Positions 1-7,649 of a DNA stretch of 33,084 nt are shown piece by piece (the stretch's first letter is position 1; each line of letters opens with the position of its first letter). Position numbers and translations under genes: made by a program. This stretch comes from DATKEG01 sp035544515 (GTDB lineage Bacteria > Acidobacteriota > Vicinamibacteria > Fen-336). The notes under the pieces are model-generated. The model saw only the letters and a program-made list of their open reading frames with translations, was not told where the DNA came from and searched no databases. The stretch is from positions 1-33,084 of the forward strand of contig DATKEG010000061.1 of assembly GCA_035544515.1 (NCBI GenBank). The letters run 5' to 3'.

Positions 1-1
1 C

Positions 2-688
2 GCGCGCCCCGCGCCCCGCGCCCAGACCTCGGGCGGCGGCGCGACGACCCCGCGCACCGGGACCTCCGCGCCCGCTCCCGCGGCGCAGCCGGTCGAGCGC
101 ATCGGCGACGACGAGGCCGCGCGCGGGGACAGCGACTGGCCGGCCGACGAAGCGGAGCGCGGCGACATCGCGCGTGAGACGGACGCGATCGTGGTCCCGG
201 CCAACACGCAGCTCACCCTGCGGCTGGAGACGGCGGTCTCGTCCAGCACCAGCACGCCCGGCGACCGGGTGACGGCGCGCGTGGAGAGCGCGGTCAGCGA
301 CGACGGCACCATCGTCCTGCCGGGCGGCACGGTGCTTCACGGCCGCGTCACCGAAGCCGACGGCGCGGGCCGCGTGAAGGGCAAGGCGCGCGTGGCCGTG
401 GCCTTCGACCGCATCGTGGTGCGAGGCCAGAGCCATTCGCTCGAGGCCACGGTCCTCTCGGCCATCGCGCCCGACTCGCACTCGCGCGACGCCAAGGTGA
501 TCGGCGGCGGCGCGGTCGCGGGCGCGATCATCGGCGGCCTCAAGAGCGGCAAGAGCGGCGCCGCCAAGGGCGCGGTGATCGGCGCCGGGGCCGGCACGGG
601 CGCGGTGCTCGTGACCAAGGGTGAGGAAGTGGAGATGCCGGCCGGCTCGCGCTGGGTGGTCCGGACGCGTAACGCCCTGCGGCTGTAA
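2..688 (+). CDS. Glycine-zipper envelope protein, 5' end outside window
   Basis: The reading frame is open from the left edge to the TAA at 686-688, so the start lies outside the window; the GTG at 191 is internal. The visible part begins with a Pro/Ala/Thr-rich, linker-like stretch and an acidic segment. A compact beta-rich domain follows, starting at PANTQLTLRL (about 191-480). Next comes a Gly/Ala-rich hydrophobic segment (GGGAVAGAIIGG, then GAVIGAGAGTGAV), which resembles a glycine zipper, and the protein ends RNALRL. Glycine zippers usually sit in or against membranes, so an envelope location is inferred. I do not recognise a specific family, and TrbI-like or similar labels would be guesses. 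It is followed by a strong hairpin at 741-772 and converges on queG. Confidence 0.6.
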   Translation, partial: ARPAPRAQTSGGGATTPRTGTSAPAPAAQPVERIGDDEAARGDSDWPADEAERGDIARETDAIVVPANTQLTLRLETAVSSSTSTPGDRVTARVESAVSDDGTIVLPGGTVLHGRVTEADGAGRVKGKARVAVAFDRIVVRGQSHSLEATVLSAIAPDSHSRDAKVIGGGAVAGAIIGGLKSGKSGAAKGAVIGAGAGTGAVLVTKGEEVEMPAGSRWVVRTRNALRL

Positions 689-740
689 CGCCGCGAGGTG
701 CAGGCCGGGGCGCGGGGTCGTGCTCCCGCGCTCCAGCCTG

Positions 741-772
741 ATCGCCCGCGCCGGCGCGTCGGCGCGGGCGAT
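741..772. terminator. 13-bp perfect hairpin between convergent genes
   Basis: Bases 741-753 are perfectly complementary to 760-772, giving a 13-bp stem with a 6-base loop. It lies between the stop at 688 and the convergent queG stop at 853. There is no T-run on either side, so this would be a T-less or bidirectional hairpin terminator, or an RNA 3'-end stabiliser. The pairing is seen directly; the function is inferred from position. Confidence 0.5.
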
Positions 773-852
773 ATCGGCATTCTCGTCGAGTCGCGCGTAC
801 GCACGGCCCCGCGCCCCTCCGCGGCGCGCGGCCTCAGGCGCATCACCTTCCG

Positions 853-1947
853 TTACCGTGCGTCCTCTCCGTTCCCTGTGCGCCTCTGTGGTTTTCCGTT
901 TCCGTTGCCGTTTCCCAGCCGCTCCAGAGCCCAGGCGGCGTGTTCGCGGACGAGCGGGTCTTCGTCCGCGGCCAGGCGCTCGAGGATGGGTCGCTTCGAC
1001 GGGTCGCCGGAGTTGCCGAGGGCGACCGCCACGTTGCGCAGCAGGCCGCGGCGCTTGGCCCGCTTGATCGGGCTCTTCGCGAACCGCTCGCGGAAGGCGT
1101 CCGCGTCGAGCTGCGCCAGCTCGTCCAGCGACGGCGCCGCGAGGCCGGGACGGGCCGAGAAGGCGGCGGGGCCGTGGTGGCGGCGCCGCCGGTTCCACGG
1201 GCAGACGTCCTGGCAGATGTCGCAGCCGAAGACTTGACGTCCGACGCCCGCGCGGTGCTCCGCGGGGATGGCGCCCTTCTTCTCGATCGTCAGGTAGCTG
1301 ATGCAGCGCGCGGCGTCGAGCACGTACGGGGCGGGCAGGGCGCCGGTCGGGCAGGCCTCGAGGCAGGCCGTGCAGCTTCCGCACAGGTCGTCGCGCGGCG
1401 CATCCGGCGCCAGATCCAGGTCGGTCACCGCCTCGCCGAGGAAGAACCAGGACCCGTGCTCCGGGTGGAGGAGGCAGGTGTTCTTGCCCCACGCGCCCAG
1501 GCCGGCGGCCGCGGCGTACGCCCTTTCCACGATCGGGCCCGTGTCCACGTAGGTGCGCGCCTCGAACGAACCCGCCTCCCGCCGGAGCCCGTCCACCACG
1601 CGGTCGAGCAGGGCCTTCATCACGTCGTGATAGTCGTCGCCCCAGGCGTAGCGCGCGATCCAGCCCCGGTCCGGCGCGGCGGCGGTGGAGTAGGGCGCGG
1701 GCGTGTCGTACTGCAGGCCGACGCAGAGCACCGAGCGCGCCCACGGGAAGGCCGTGCGCAGATCGGAGCGGCGCTCCACCTGGCCCGTGAGGTAGGCCAT
1801 CTCGGCCGCGTGGCCGCGCGCGATCCACTCCGGGAAGAAGGCGAGCGCGCGTGGCGCTTCGGCGCCCGCCACGCCCGCGAGGTCGAATCCGGCCTCTCGC
1901 GCCAGCGCCTTGGCGCGCGCGGCCAGGGCGGCCGGATCCCGGCTCAC
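853..1947 (-). CDS. queG: Epoxyqueuosine reductase QueG
   Basis: QueG reduces epoxyqueuosine to queuosine in tRNA, the last step of queuosine synthesis, using cobalamin and two [4Fe-4S] clusters in the cytoplasm. In this 364-residue protein the cluster ligands are visible: C189, C192, C195 and C199 (LCGSCTACLEACPTGAL), then C215, C242, C245 and C249 (CDICQDVCPWN). The conserved RTYVDTGPIVERAYA segment carries the likely catalytic Asp at 135. A HEAT-like repeat ends the protein near residue 345. The start is a GTG at 1947 whose GTGA overlaps the stop of the upstream DUF1285-like gene, so the two are translationally coupled. The last 20 residues are a low-complexity NGNGNG...TGNG tail that looks like read-through into repeat DNA and is not part of the usual fold. 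Confidence 0.95.
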   Translation of the reverse strand: MSRDPAALAARAKALAREAGFDLAGVAGAEAPRALAFFPEWIARGHAAEMAYLTGQVERRSDLRTAFPWARSVLCVGLQYDTPAPYSTAAAPDRGWIARYAWGDDYHDVMKALLDRVVDGLRREAGSFEARTYVDTGPIVERAYAAAAGLGAWGKNTCLLHPEHGSWFFLGEAVTDLDLAPDAPRDDLCGSCTACLEACPTGALPAPYVLDAARCISYLTIEKKGAIPAEHRAGVGRQVFGCDICQDVCPWNRRRRHHGPAAFSARPGLAAPSLDELAQLDADAFRERFAKSPIKRAKRRGLLRNVAVALGNSGDPSKRPILERLAADEDPLVREHAAWALERLGNGNGNGKPQRRTGNGEDAR

Positions 1948-2393
1948 GTCCGGACGGCGATCCGACGCCGGCCCACGCGCAGGTAGAACCGGCCACCCTC
2001 CTCTTCGACGTGCTCGATGAGCGACTGGTGCGGGCCGCGCGCGAGCAGGGCGGCGAAGTCGCCGCCGCGCACGCGGCACTCGAAGCGCCCCGTATCGCGG
2101 TTCATGCCGAGGTCGTGGTCGTCGATCCGCTCCACGCTGCCGTCGTCGAGCACTACGCGCGCCTCCTCGTCCCCGGGCTCGAGGACGAGGCTCACGGCAT
2201 GGAAGGCCGGGCCCCGCACCTCCACCGCCATGCGCTGCTCGCCCTCGACGATGTAGTCCCCGGACTCCTCGTGGACCAGGCGCGACTTGAGGTAGCGCAG
2301 GCTCGGGGGATGGATGACGTGGAGATCGCCCACCCTCCACGAGCCGTCCGGGAACACCCGGAGCCCCTGGGGGATCTCCCAACGGCGTTTCAC
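1944..2393 (-). CDS. DUF1285-like protein
   Basis: A 149-residue soluble protein with no signal peptide or membrane segment. The pattern fits DUF1285: an N-terminal 'FPDGSWRVGD' turn, 'YIVEGEQRMAVEVRGPAFHAVSL', a His-Asp 'DHDLGMNRDTG' segment, and 'VRGGDFAALLARGPHQSLIEHV' before a final beta strand. The biochemical role of that family is unknown to me. It starts at a GTG (2393) and ends inside the queG start (GTGA), so it leads a two-gene operon. There is no Shine-Dalgarno sequence, but a TAAGAT box lies six bases before the GTG. It diverges from nadA across only 33 bases. The family assignment rests on memory of the motif pattern. Confidence 0.65.
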   Translation of the reverse strand: MKRRWEIPQGLRVFPDGSWRVGDLHVIHPPSLRYLKSRLVHEESGDYIVEGEQRMAVEVRGPAFHAVSLVLEPGDEEARVVLDDGSVERIDDHDLGMNRDTGRFECRVRGGDFAALLARGPHQSLIEHVEEEGGRFYLRVGRRRIAVRT

Positions 2394-2399
2394 GATTCG

Positions 2400-2405
2400 A
2401 TCTTA
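2400..2405 (-). promoter_or_regulatory. -10 box of DUF1285-queG, possible leaderless start
   Basis: On the minus strand the sequence reads TAAGAT, then six bases (CGAATC), then the GTG start at 2393. A -10 box at this distance would put the transcription start at or next to the start codon. No Shine-Dalgarno sequence is present. No good -35 box is visible. Confidence 0.45.
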
Positions 2406-2414
2406 ACCCGCCCG

Positions 2415-2420
2415 TATAAT
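2415..2420 (+). promoter_or_regulatory. -10 box of nadA, possible leaderless start
   Basis: A perfect TATAAT is followed by six bases (CCGGGT) and the nadA ATG at 2427. TATAAT is rare in DNA this rich in GC. The distance implies transcription starting at the ATG. It sits 9 bases from the opposing TAAGAT box, so the two promoters overlap and may compete. Confidence 0.55.
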
Positions 2421-2426
2421 CCGGGT

Positions 2427-3512
2427 ATGTCCCAGGTGCTGCCGGCGCCCCTGGTGGGCGCGCCGCCGGAGGAGCTGCAGGCCCGCATCACCGAGGCGAA
2501 GCGCGTGCTGGGCCGGCGGCTCGTCATCCTCGGCCACCACTACCAGCGCGACGAGGTCATCCGCCACGCCGACGTCACCGGCGACTCGTTCAAGCTGGCG
2601 CAACACGCCGCCTCCCGCCCGGAAGCCGAATACATCGTCTTCTGTGGCGTGCACTTCATGGCCGAGTCCGCCGACATCCTCTCCGCCGAGCACCAGAAGG
2701 TCTCGCTGCCCGACCTCGACGCGGGCTGCACCATGGCGGACATGGCCGACATCGACCAGGTCGAGGACTGCTGGGAGCAGGTGAGAGACGTGGTGGGCGA
2801 GGAGATCGTTCCCGTCACCTACATGAACTCCACCGCCACCCTCAAGGCGTTCGTGGGCCGCCACGGCGGCGCGGTCTGCACCTCGTCGAACGCGCGGGCG
2901 GTGCTCGACTGGGCGTTCCGGGCGAAGCCGCGCGTCCTCTTCTTCCCGGACCAGCACCTCGGGCGCAACACCGGCTACCGCATGGGCATCCCGCTCGACC
3001 GGATGCCCGTGTGGGACCCCTACGAAGAGCGAGGGGGCCTGCCGCCGGCCCGGATCGAAGGCGCGCGCATCCTCCTCTGGAAGGGCCACTGCTCGGTGCA
3101 CAACCGGTTCACGCCGGACATGGTGGACCGCCGGCGCGAGCAGATCACCGGCGTCAAGGTGATCGTGCACCCGGAATGCCGCTTCGAGGTCGCGCAGAAG
3201 GCCGACGCCATCGGCTCCACCGAGGGGATCATCAAGACGGTGCAAGAGAGCCCCCGCGGGTCGAGATGGGCGGTGGGCACCGAGCTGCACCTGGTGAACC
3301 GTCTGGCGCGCGAAGCCGCGCCCGACCGGGACGTGGTCAGCCTCGACGACTGCTTCTGCGTGTGCAGCACGATGTTCCGCATCGACCCACCGCACCTCCT
3401 CTGGGCGCTGGAGGGCCTGCTCCAGGGGCAGGTGCGCAACCAGGTCAAGGTGCCCGAGCGCATCGCGCGCGAGGCAAGGATCGCGCTCGACCGTATGCTG
3501 GCGATCCGGTGA
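2427..3512 (+). CDS. nadA: Quinolinate synthase NadA
   Basis: NadA condenses iminoaspartate with dihydroxyacetone phosphate to quinolinate in NAD synthesis, using a [4Fe-4S] cluster. The 361-residue protein shows the family motifs: GHHYQRDEVIRHADVTGDS (36-54), CGVHFMAESADIL, LPDLDAGCTMADM, YMNSTATLKA, FFPDQHLGRNTG, and HPECRFEV. The cluster ligands are most likely C101, C222 (KGHCSVH) and C313 (CVCSTM). The ATG at 2427 is chosen because the family begins close to here and a TATAAT box lies just upstream; the longer open frame back to 1851 runs antisense to queG. No nadB or nadC is nearby, so the gene is apparently transcribed alone. Confidence 0.96.
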   Translation: MSQVLPAPLVGAPPEELQARITEAKRVLGRRLVILGHHYQRDEVIRHADVTGDSFKLAQHAASRPEAEYIVFCGVHFMAESADILSAEHQKVSLPDLDAGCTMADMADIDQVEDCWEQVRDVVGEEIVPVTYMNSTATLKAFVGRHGGAVCTSSNARAVLDWAFRAKPRVLFFPDQHLGRNTGYRMGIPLDRMPVWDPYEERGGLPPARIEGARILLWKGHCSVHNRFTPDMVDRRREQITGVKVIVHPECRFEVAQKADAIGSTEGIIKTVQESPRGSRWAVGTELHLVNRLAREAAPDRDVVSLDDCFCVCSTMFRIDPPHLLWALEGLLQGQVRNQVKVPERIAREARIALDRMLAIR

Positions 3513-3686
3513 CGTGCAGGCGCTGTACCATCTGACGCGGGCGCTCGACGGCTCGCCGGTTTCTGCGCCACGCGCCTCACCGATACCGGAACCCATGGAG
3601 TTCTCTCTCGCCACCGCACGCCCGAGCCGCCCGTCGGGCCGATCGCGCCGGCCACCTTCGGCTCCCGGCAGCGCCGGCCGCCCGAG

Positions 3687-4847
<1,161 letters not shown>

Positions 4848-5813
4848 TCAGCGCTGGATCGTCCCCGGCCGGACCACCTCGAAGGCGCCGCCGGGGACCG
4901 TCTTGAGCTGGTCGAGGTCGTCGTCGTCCCAGAGACGGTTCGTCTCGCCGGTGATGAACCAGTCGCCGCCGTTGTCGGCGACGAACATGCCGTAGCGCTG
5001 GAGCGCGGCCAGGATCACCCGAGCGTGGCCGCGGAAGCGCGACAGGTCGTACGACGCCTCGAGCCTCACCCTCAGGCCCATGGGTGGCAGGTCGGGATCG
5101 GTGTGGCTGCTGGCGAAATGGGTGGCGGGGTGCACGTAGGCCCGCTGCGTCCGCCGGACGGTGAAACGCAGGGCGTGGCGGATCTCGCCCGAGAGGACCT
5201 CGTCGCGCCGGACCAGGCCGGGGAGGATGGGCAGGCCGGCCGCGTCGGCGCTGGTCCAGCCGTCGGGCCGCAGACGGTTGGACCGGAGGTCGAAGACCGC
5301 GCCCGAGCCGCAGCGCCAGCCCGGGCCGACGTAGCGGGAGTCGAACGTCTCGTAGAGAAGGCAGGCGTCGCGGTCGAGCACCAGCACGTGCCGGTCGCCG
5401 CCCGCCTCGATGGGCGCGTCCGGGGGGAACGGGTACGGCCCGGGATCGCTCTCGTCGGCGTAGGCGAAGGACATCGGGACACGGGGCTGTGTGCCCGGAA
5501 CCGAGGTCCACGGGATCCCGTACCCGGGGTCGCGGCCGAAATCGGCGTGGAGGAAGCGGGAGCCGCCGTTCATGGCGGCGATGTAGGCGTCCGAACGCGG
5601 GTCGACGGGGTCGGCCGACACGTCTTGGTTCCAGGGATTGTCGGCAGGGAAGACGGGACACCCCAGCAGCACGGGACCGGCGCCGGGCGGCGGCGGGATC
5701 GCTCCGGCGTCGAGCGTGGCGCCCGCCGGCGACGCGTTCCCACACGCCGATAGCGCGACGGCCAGTAACGCCGCGATGGCCGGACGGCGGCGGTCTGCGG
5801 CGGAGGATCCCAT
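4848..5813 (-). CDS. Secreted lipoprotein of unknown function
   Basis: A 321-residue protein with a lipoprotein signal: basic N-terminus, hydrophobic AIAALLAVAL, then lipobox LSAC (21-24), with Cys24 as the lipidation site. The mature part begins with an Ala/Pro linker. It contains CPVFPADNPWNQDVS, then a His/Asp-rich domain with RPDGWTSADAAGLPILPGLVRRDEV, ATHFASSHTDPDLPPMG and RYGMFVADNGGDWFITGE. This looks like a conserved extracellular family seen as hypothetical proteins in actinobacteria and myxobacteria; I cannot name an activity. Three Cys remain in the mature protein besides Cys24 (in GCPVF, DACLL and WRCGS). A TACGAT box lies seven bases before the ATG and a GAGGG sits right against it. 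Confidence 0.75.
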   Translation of the reverse strand: MGSSAADRRRPAIAALLAVALSACGNASPAGATLDAGAIPPPPGAGPVLLGCPVFPADNPWNQDVSADPVDPRSDAYIAAMNGGSRFLHADFGRDPGYGIPWTSVPGTQPRVPMSFAYADESDPGPYPFPPDAPIEAGGDRHVLVLDRDACLLYETFDSRYVGPGWRCGSGAVFDLRSNRLRPDGWTSADAAGLPILPGLVRRDEVLSGEIRHALRFTVRRTQRAYVHPATHFASSHTDPDLPPMGLRVRLEASYDLSRFRGHARVILAALQRYGMFVADNGGDWFITGETNRLWDDDDLDQLKTVPGGAFEVVRPGTIQR

Positions 5814-5820
5814 CCCTCGG

Positions 5821-5826
5821 ATCGTA
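5821..5826 (-). promoter_or_regulatory. -10-like box of the lipoprotein gene
   Basis: On the minus strand TACGAT is followed by CCGAGGG and the ATG at 5813. The seven-base distance matches the nadA and DUF1285 starts. No -35 box is recognised. Confidence 0.35.
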
Positions 5827-5864
5827 CGAGCCGGCCCGCGGCGCCGTCGTGACCGGCCACACAG

Positions 5865-5878
5865 GCGACTCGCGTCGC
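5865..5878 (-). terminator. GCGA-loop hairpin after treZ
   Basis: On the minus strand this reads GCGAC-GCGA-GTCGC, a 5-bp stem closed by a GNRA-type tetraloop, 31 bases after the treZ stop. There is no T-run. A similar hairpin follows secG. A role as a terminator or 3'-end stabiliser is inferred. Confidence 0.25.
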
Positions 5879-5909
5879 TCGGGGCGCGCGCCGGCCACGC
5901 CGGCCGTCG

Positions 5910-7649
5910 CTAGCGGGCGAGGATGGCGACCGAGTCGGCCGGCAGCTCCAGCGCGTCGTCTTCGGGCGGGCGGATCGCCGCCTCGGAGGCGAGCAGCAGA
6001 CGCCCGGTGGTGGCGCCGCCGAGGGGCACCTTCTGGGCGTCCCCGAGGTTGGCCACGAGGCACGCGTCGCCGCGCCCGACCACCAGCCATCTCGCGGCCT
6101 CGTCGCACCGGACGGCGGTCTCCCCGAGACGGCCGGTCGCGCCCAGCGCGGGGTGGCGGCGCCGGAGCGCCACGAGCCGGTGGTGCCAGGCGAGCAGCCT
6201 CCGGTGCGGCTCGCGGTCCTTCTCGGACCAGTCGAGCCTGGCCCGCTCGAAAGTCGCCGGGTCCTGCGGGTCGGGCACGTCCTCCGGCCGCCAACCGAAG
6301 GCCGCGAACTCCTCCTTGCGGCCGTGGCTGATCGAGGCGGCCAGATCGGCGTCCTCATGGTCCGTGAAGTAGGGGAACGGCGTCCGGGCTCCCCACTCCT
6401 CCCCCTGGAACAGCATCGGCACGAAGGGCGAGAAGAGCACGATGGCGGCCGCCACCGCGAGCCGGCCCGTGCTCACCAGGTGGGCGCTGCGGTCGCCGCG
6501 CGCGCGGTTGCCGACCTGGTCGTGGTTCTGGAGGTAGGCGAGGAAGCGGCGGCTCTCCAGCCCCAGGGCCGAACGGCCGTGGACGCGATCGCGCGAGGGG
6601 CTGAAGCGGCCGTCGTAGACGAACGCGTCCCGCAGCGCCTTGGCCAGGTCGCCCAGGCCGCGATAGTCCCCGTAATAGCCGTCGCGCTCCCCGGTGAGCG
6701 CCACGTGCAGCGCATGGTGGAAGTCGTCGTTCCACTGCGCGTCGATGCCGTAGCCGCCGCCGGCCCGCTCGCGCACGACCCGCGGGTCGTTGAGGTCGCT
6801 CTCGGCCACGAGCAGGAGATGGCGGCCCAGATCGGCCTCGAGCCGGTCCACCTCGTCGGCGAGCTGCTCGAGGAAGTGCACGGCCGAGGTGTCCACGAAG
6901 GCGTGGACGGCGTCGAGGCGCAGGCCGTCCACGTGGTAGTGGCGGAACCAGTGCCGGGCGTTGTCGCCGAAGAAGCGCCGCACCTCGTGGCTGCCGGCGC
7001 CGTCGAGGTTGACGGCCGGGCCCCAGGGCGTGCGGTGGCGGTCCGAGAAGTACGGCCCGAAGCGGCCCAGGTAGTTCCCGCTCGGACCCAGGTGGTTGTA
7101 GACGACGTCGAGCACGACCGCCAGCCCGCGCGCATGGCACGCCTCCACGAGCCGCTTGAGGCCCTCCGGGCCGCCGTAGGTGTTCTGCGGCGCGAACAGG
7201 CCGACCCCGTCGTAGCCCCACCCGCGCGCGCCGGGGAACTGGTTCACCGGCATCAGCTCCACGTGCGTGACCCCCAGCTCGCGCAGGTGGTCGAGCCGCT
7301 CGACAGCGGAGTCGAAGGTGCCGCCCGCCGTGAACGTGCCCACGTGCAGCTCGTAGAACAGGGCGGAGCCCAGCGGCGGCGGCTGCCACGCGCCGTCCGT
7401 CCAGGCGAACGCCGGGTGGTCGACCAGCCGCGACGGGCCGTGCACGCCCGCGGGCTGCCAGGGTGACCGCGGGTCGGGCAGGAGCCGGTCGTCGTCGTCG
7501 AGTCGGAAGCCGTAGTCCGCGCCGGGGCCGGCCCAGGACGCCTCGCCTCGCCACCACCCGCCGTCCTGGCGGGAGAGGCCCAGGCGCCGGCCGTCCACCT
7601 CCGCCTCCACGCGGCCGGCGGCGGGCGCCCACACCTCCATGAGCGTCAC
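5910..7649 (-). CDS. treZ: Malto-oligosyltrehalose trehalohydrolase TreZ
   Basis: Releases trehalose from the maltooligosyl-trehalose made by TreY; cytoplasmic GH13 enzyme. Domains: N-terminal beta-sandwich (about 1-90, MEVWAPAAGRVE), (beta/alpha)8 barrel from about 97 (ALFYELHVGTFT), and a C-terminal beta domain. Catalytic residues are Asp246 (GLRLDAVHAF) and Glu283 (LLVAESD), with the transition-state Asp in LQNHDQVGNRARG. The start could be the GTG at 7649, overlapping the treY stop as GTGA and preceded by GGGA at good spacing, or the ATG at 7640 three codons later. I prefer the GTG, giving 579 residues. It is coupled to treY. The open frame continues far upstream, but that part is a shadow of treY and not a fusion. 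Confidence 0.95.
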   Translation of the reverse strand: MTLMEVWAPAAGRVEAEVDGRRLGLSRQDGGWWRGEASWAGPGADYGFRLDDDDRLLPDPRSPWQPAGVHGPSRLVDHPAFAWTDGAWQPPPLGSALFYELHVGTFTAGGTFDSAVERLDHLRELGVTHVELMPVNQFPGARGWGYDGVGLFAPQNTYGGPEGLKRLVEACHARGLAVVLDVVYNHLGPSGNYLGRFGPYFSDRHRTPWGPAVNLDGAGSHEVRRFFGDNARHWFRHYHVDGLRLDAVHAFVDTSAVHFLEQLADEVDRLEADLGRHLLLVAESDLNDPRVVRERAGGGYGIDAQWNDDFHHALHVALTGERDGYYGDYRGLGDLAKALRDAFVYDGRFSPSRDRVHGRSALGLESRRFLAYLQNHDQVGNRARGDRSAHLVSTGRLAVAAAIVLFSPFVPMLFQGEEWGARTPFPYFTDHEDADLAASISHGRKEEFAAFGWRPEDVPDPQDPATFERARLDWSEKDREPHRRLLAWHHRLVALRRRHPALGATGRLGETAVRCDEAARWLVVGRGDACLVANLGDAQKVPLGGATTGRLLLASEAAIRPPEDDALELPADSVAILAR

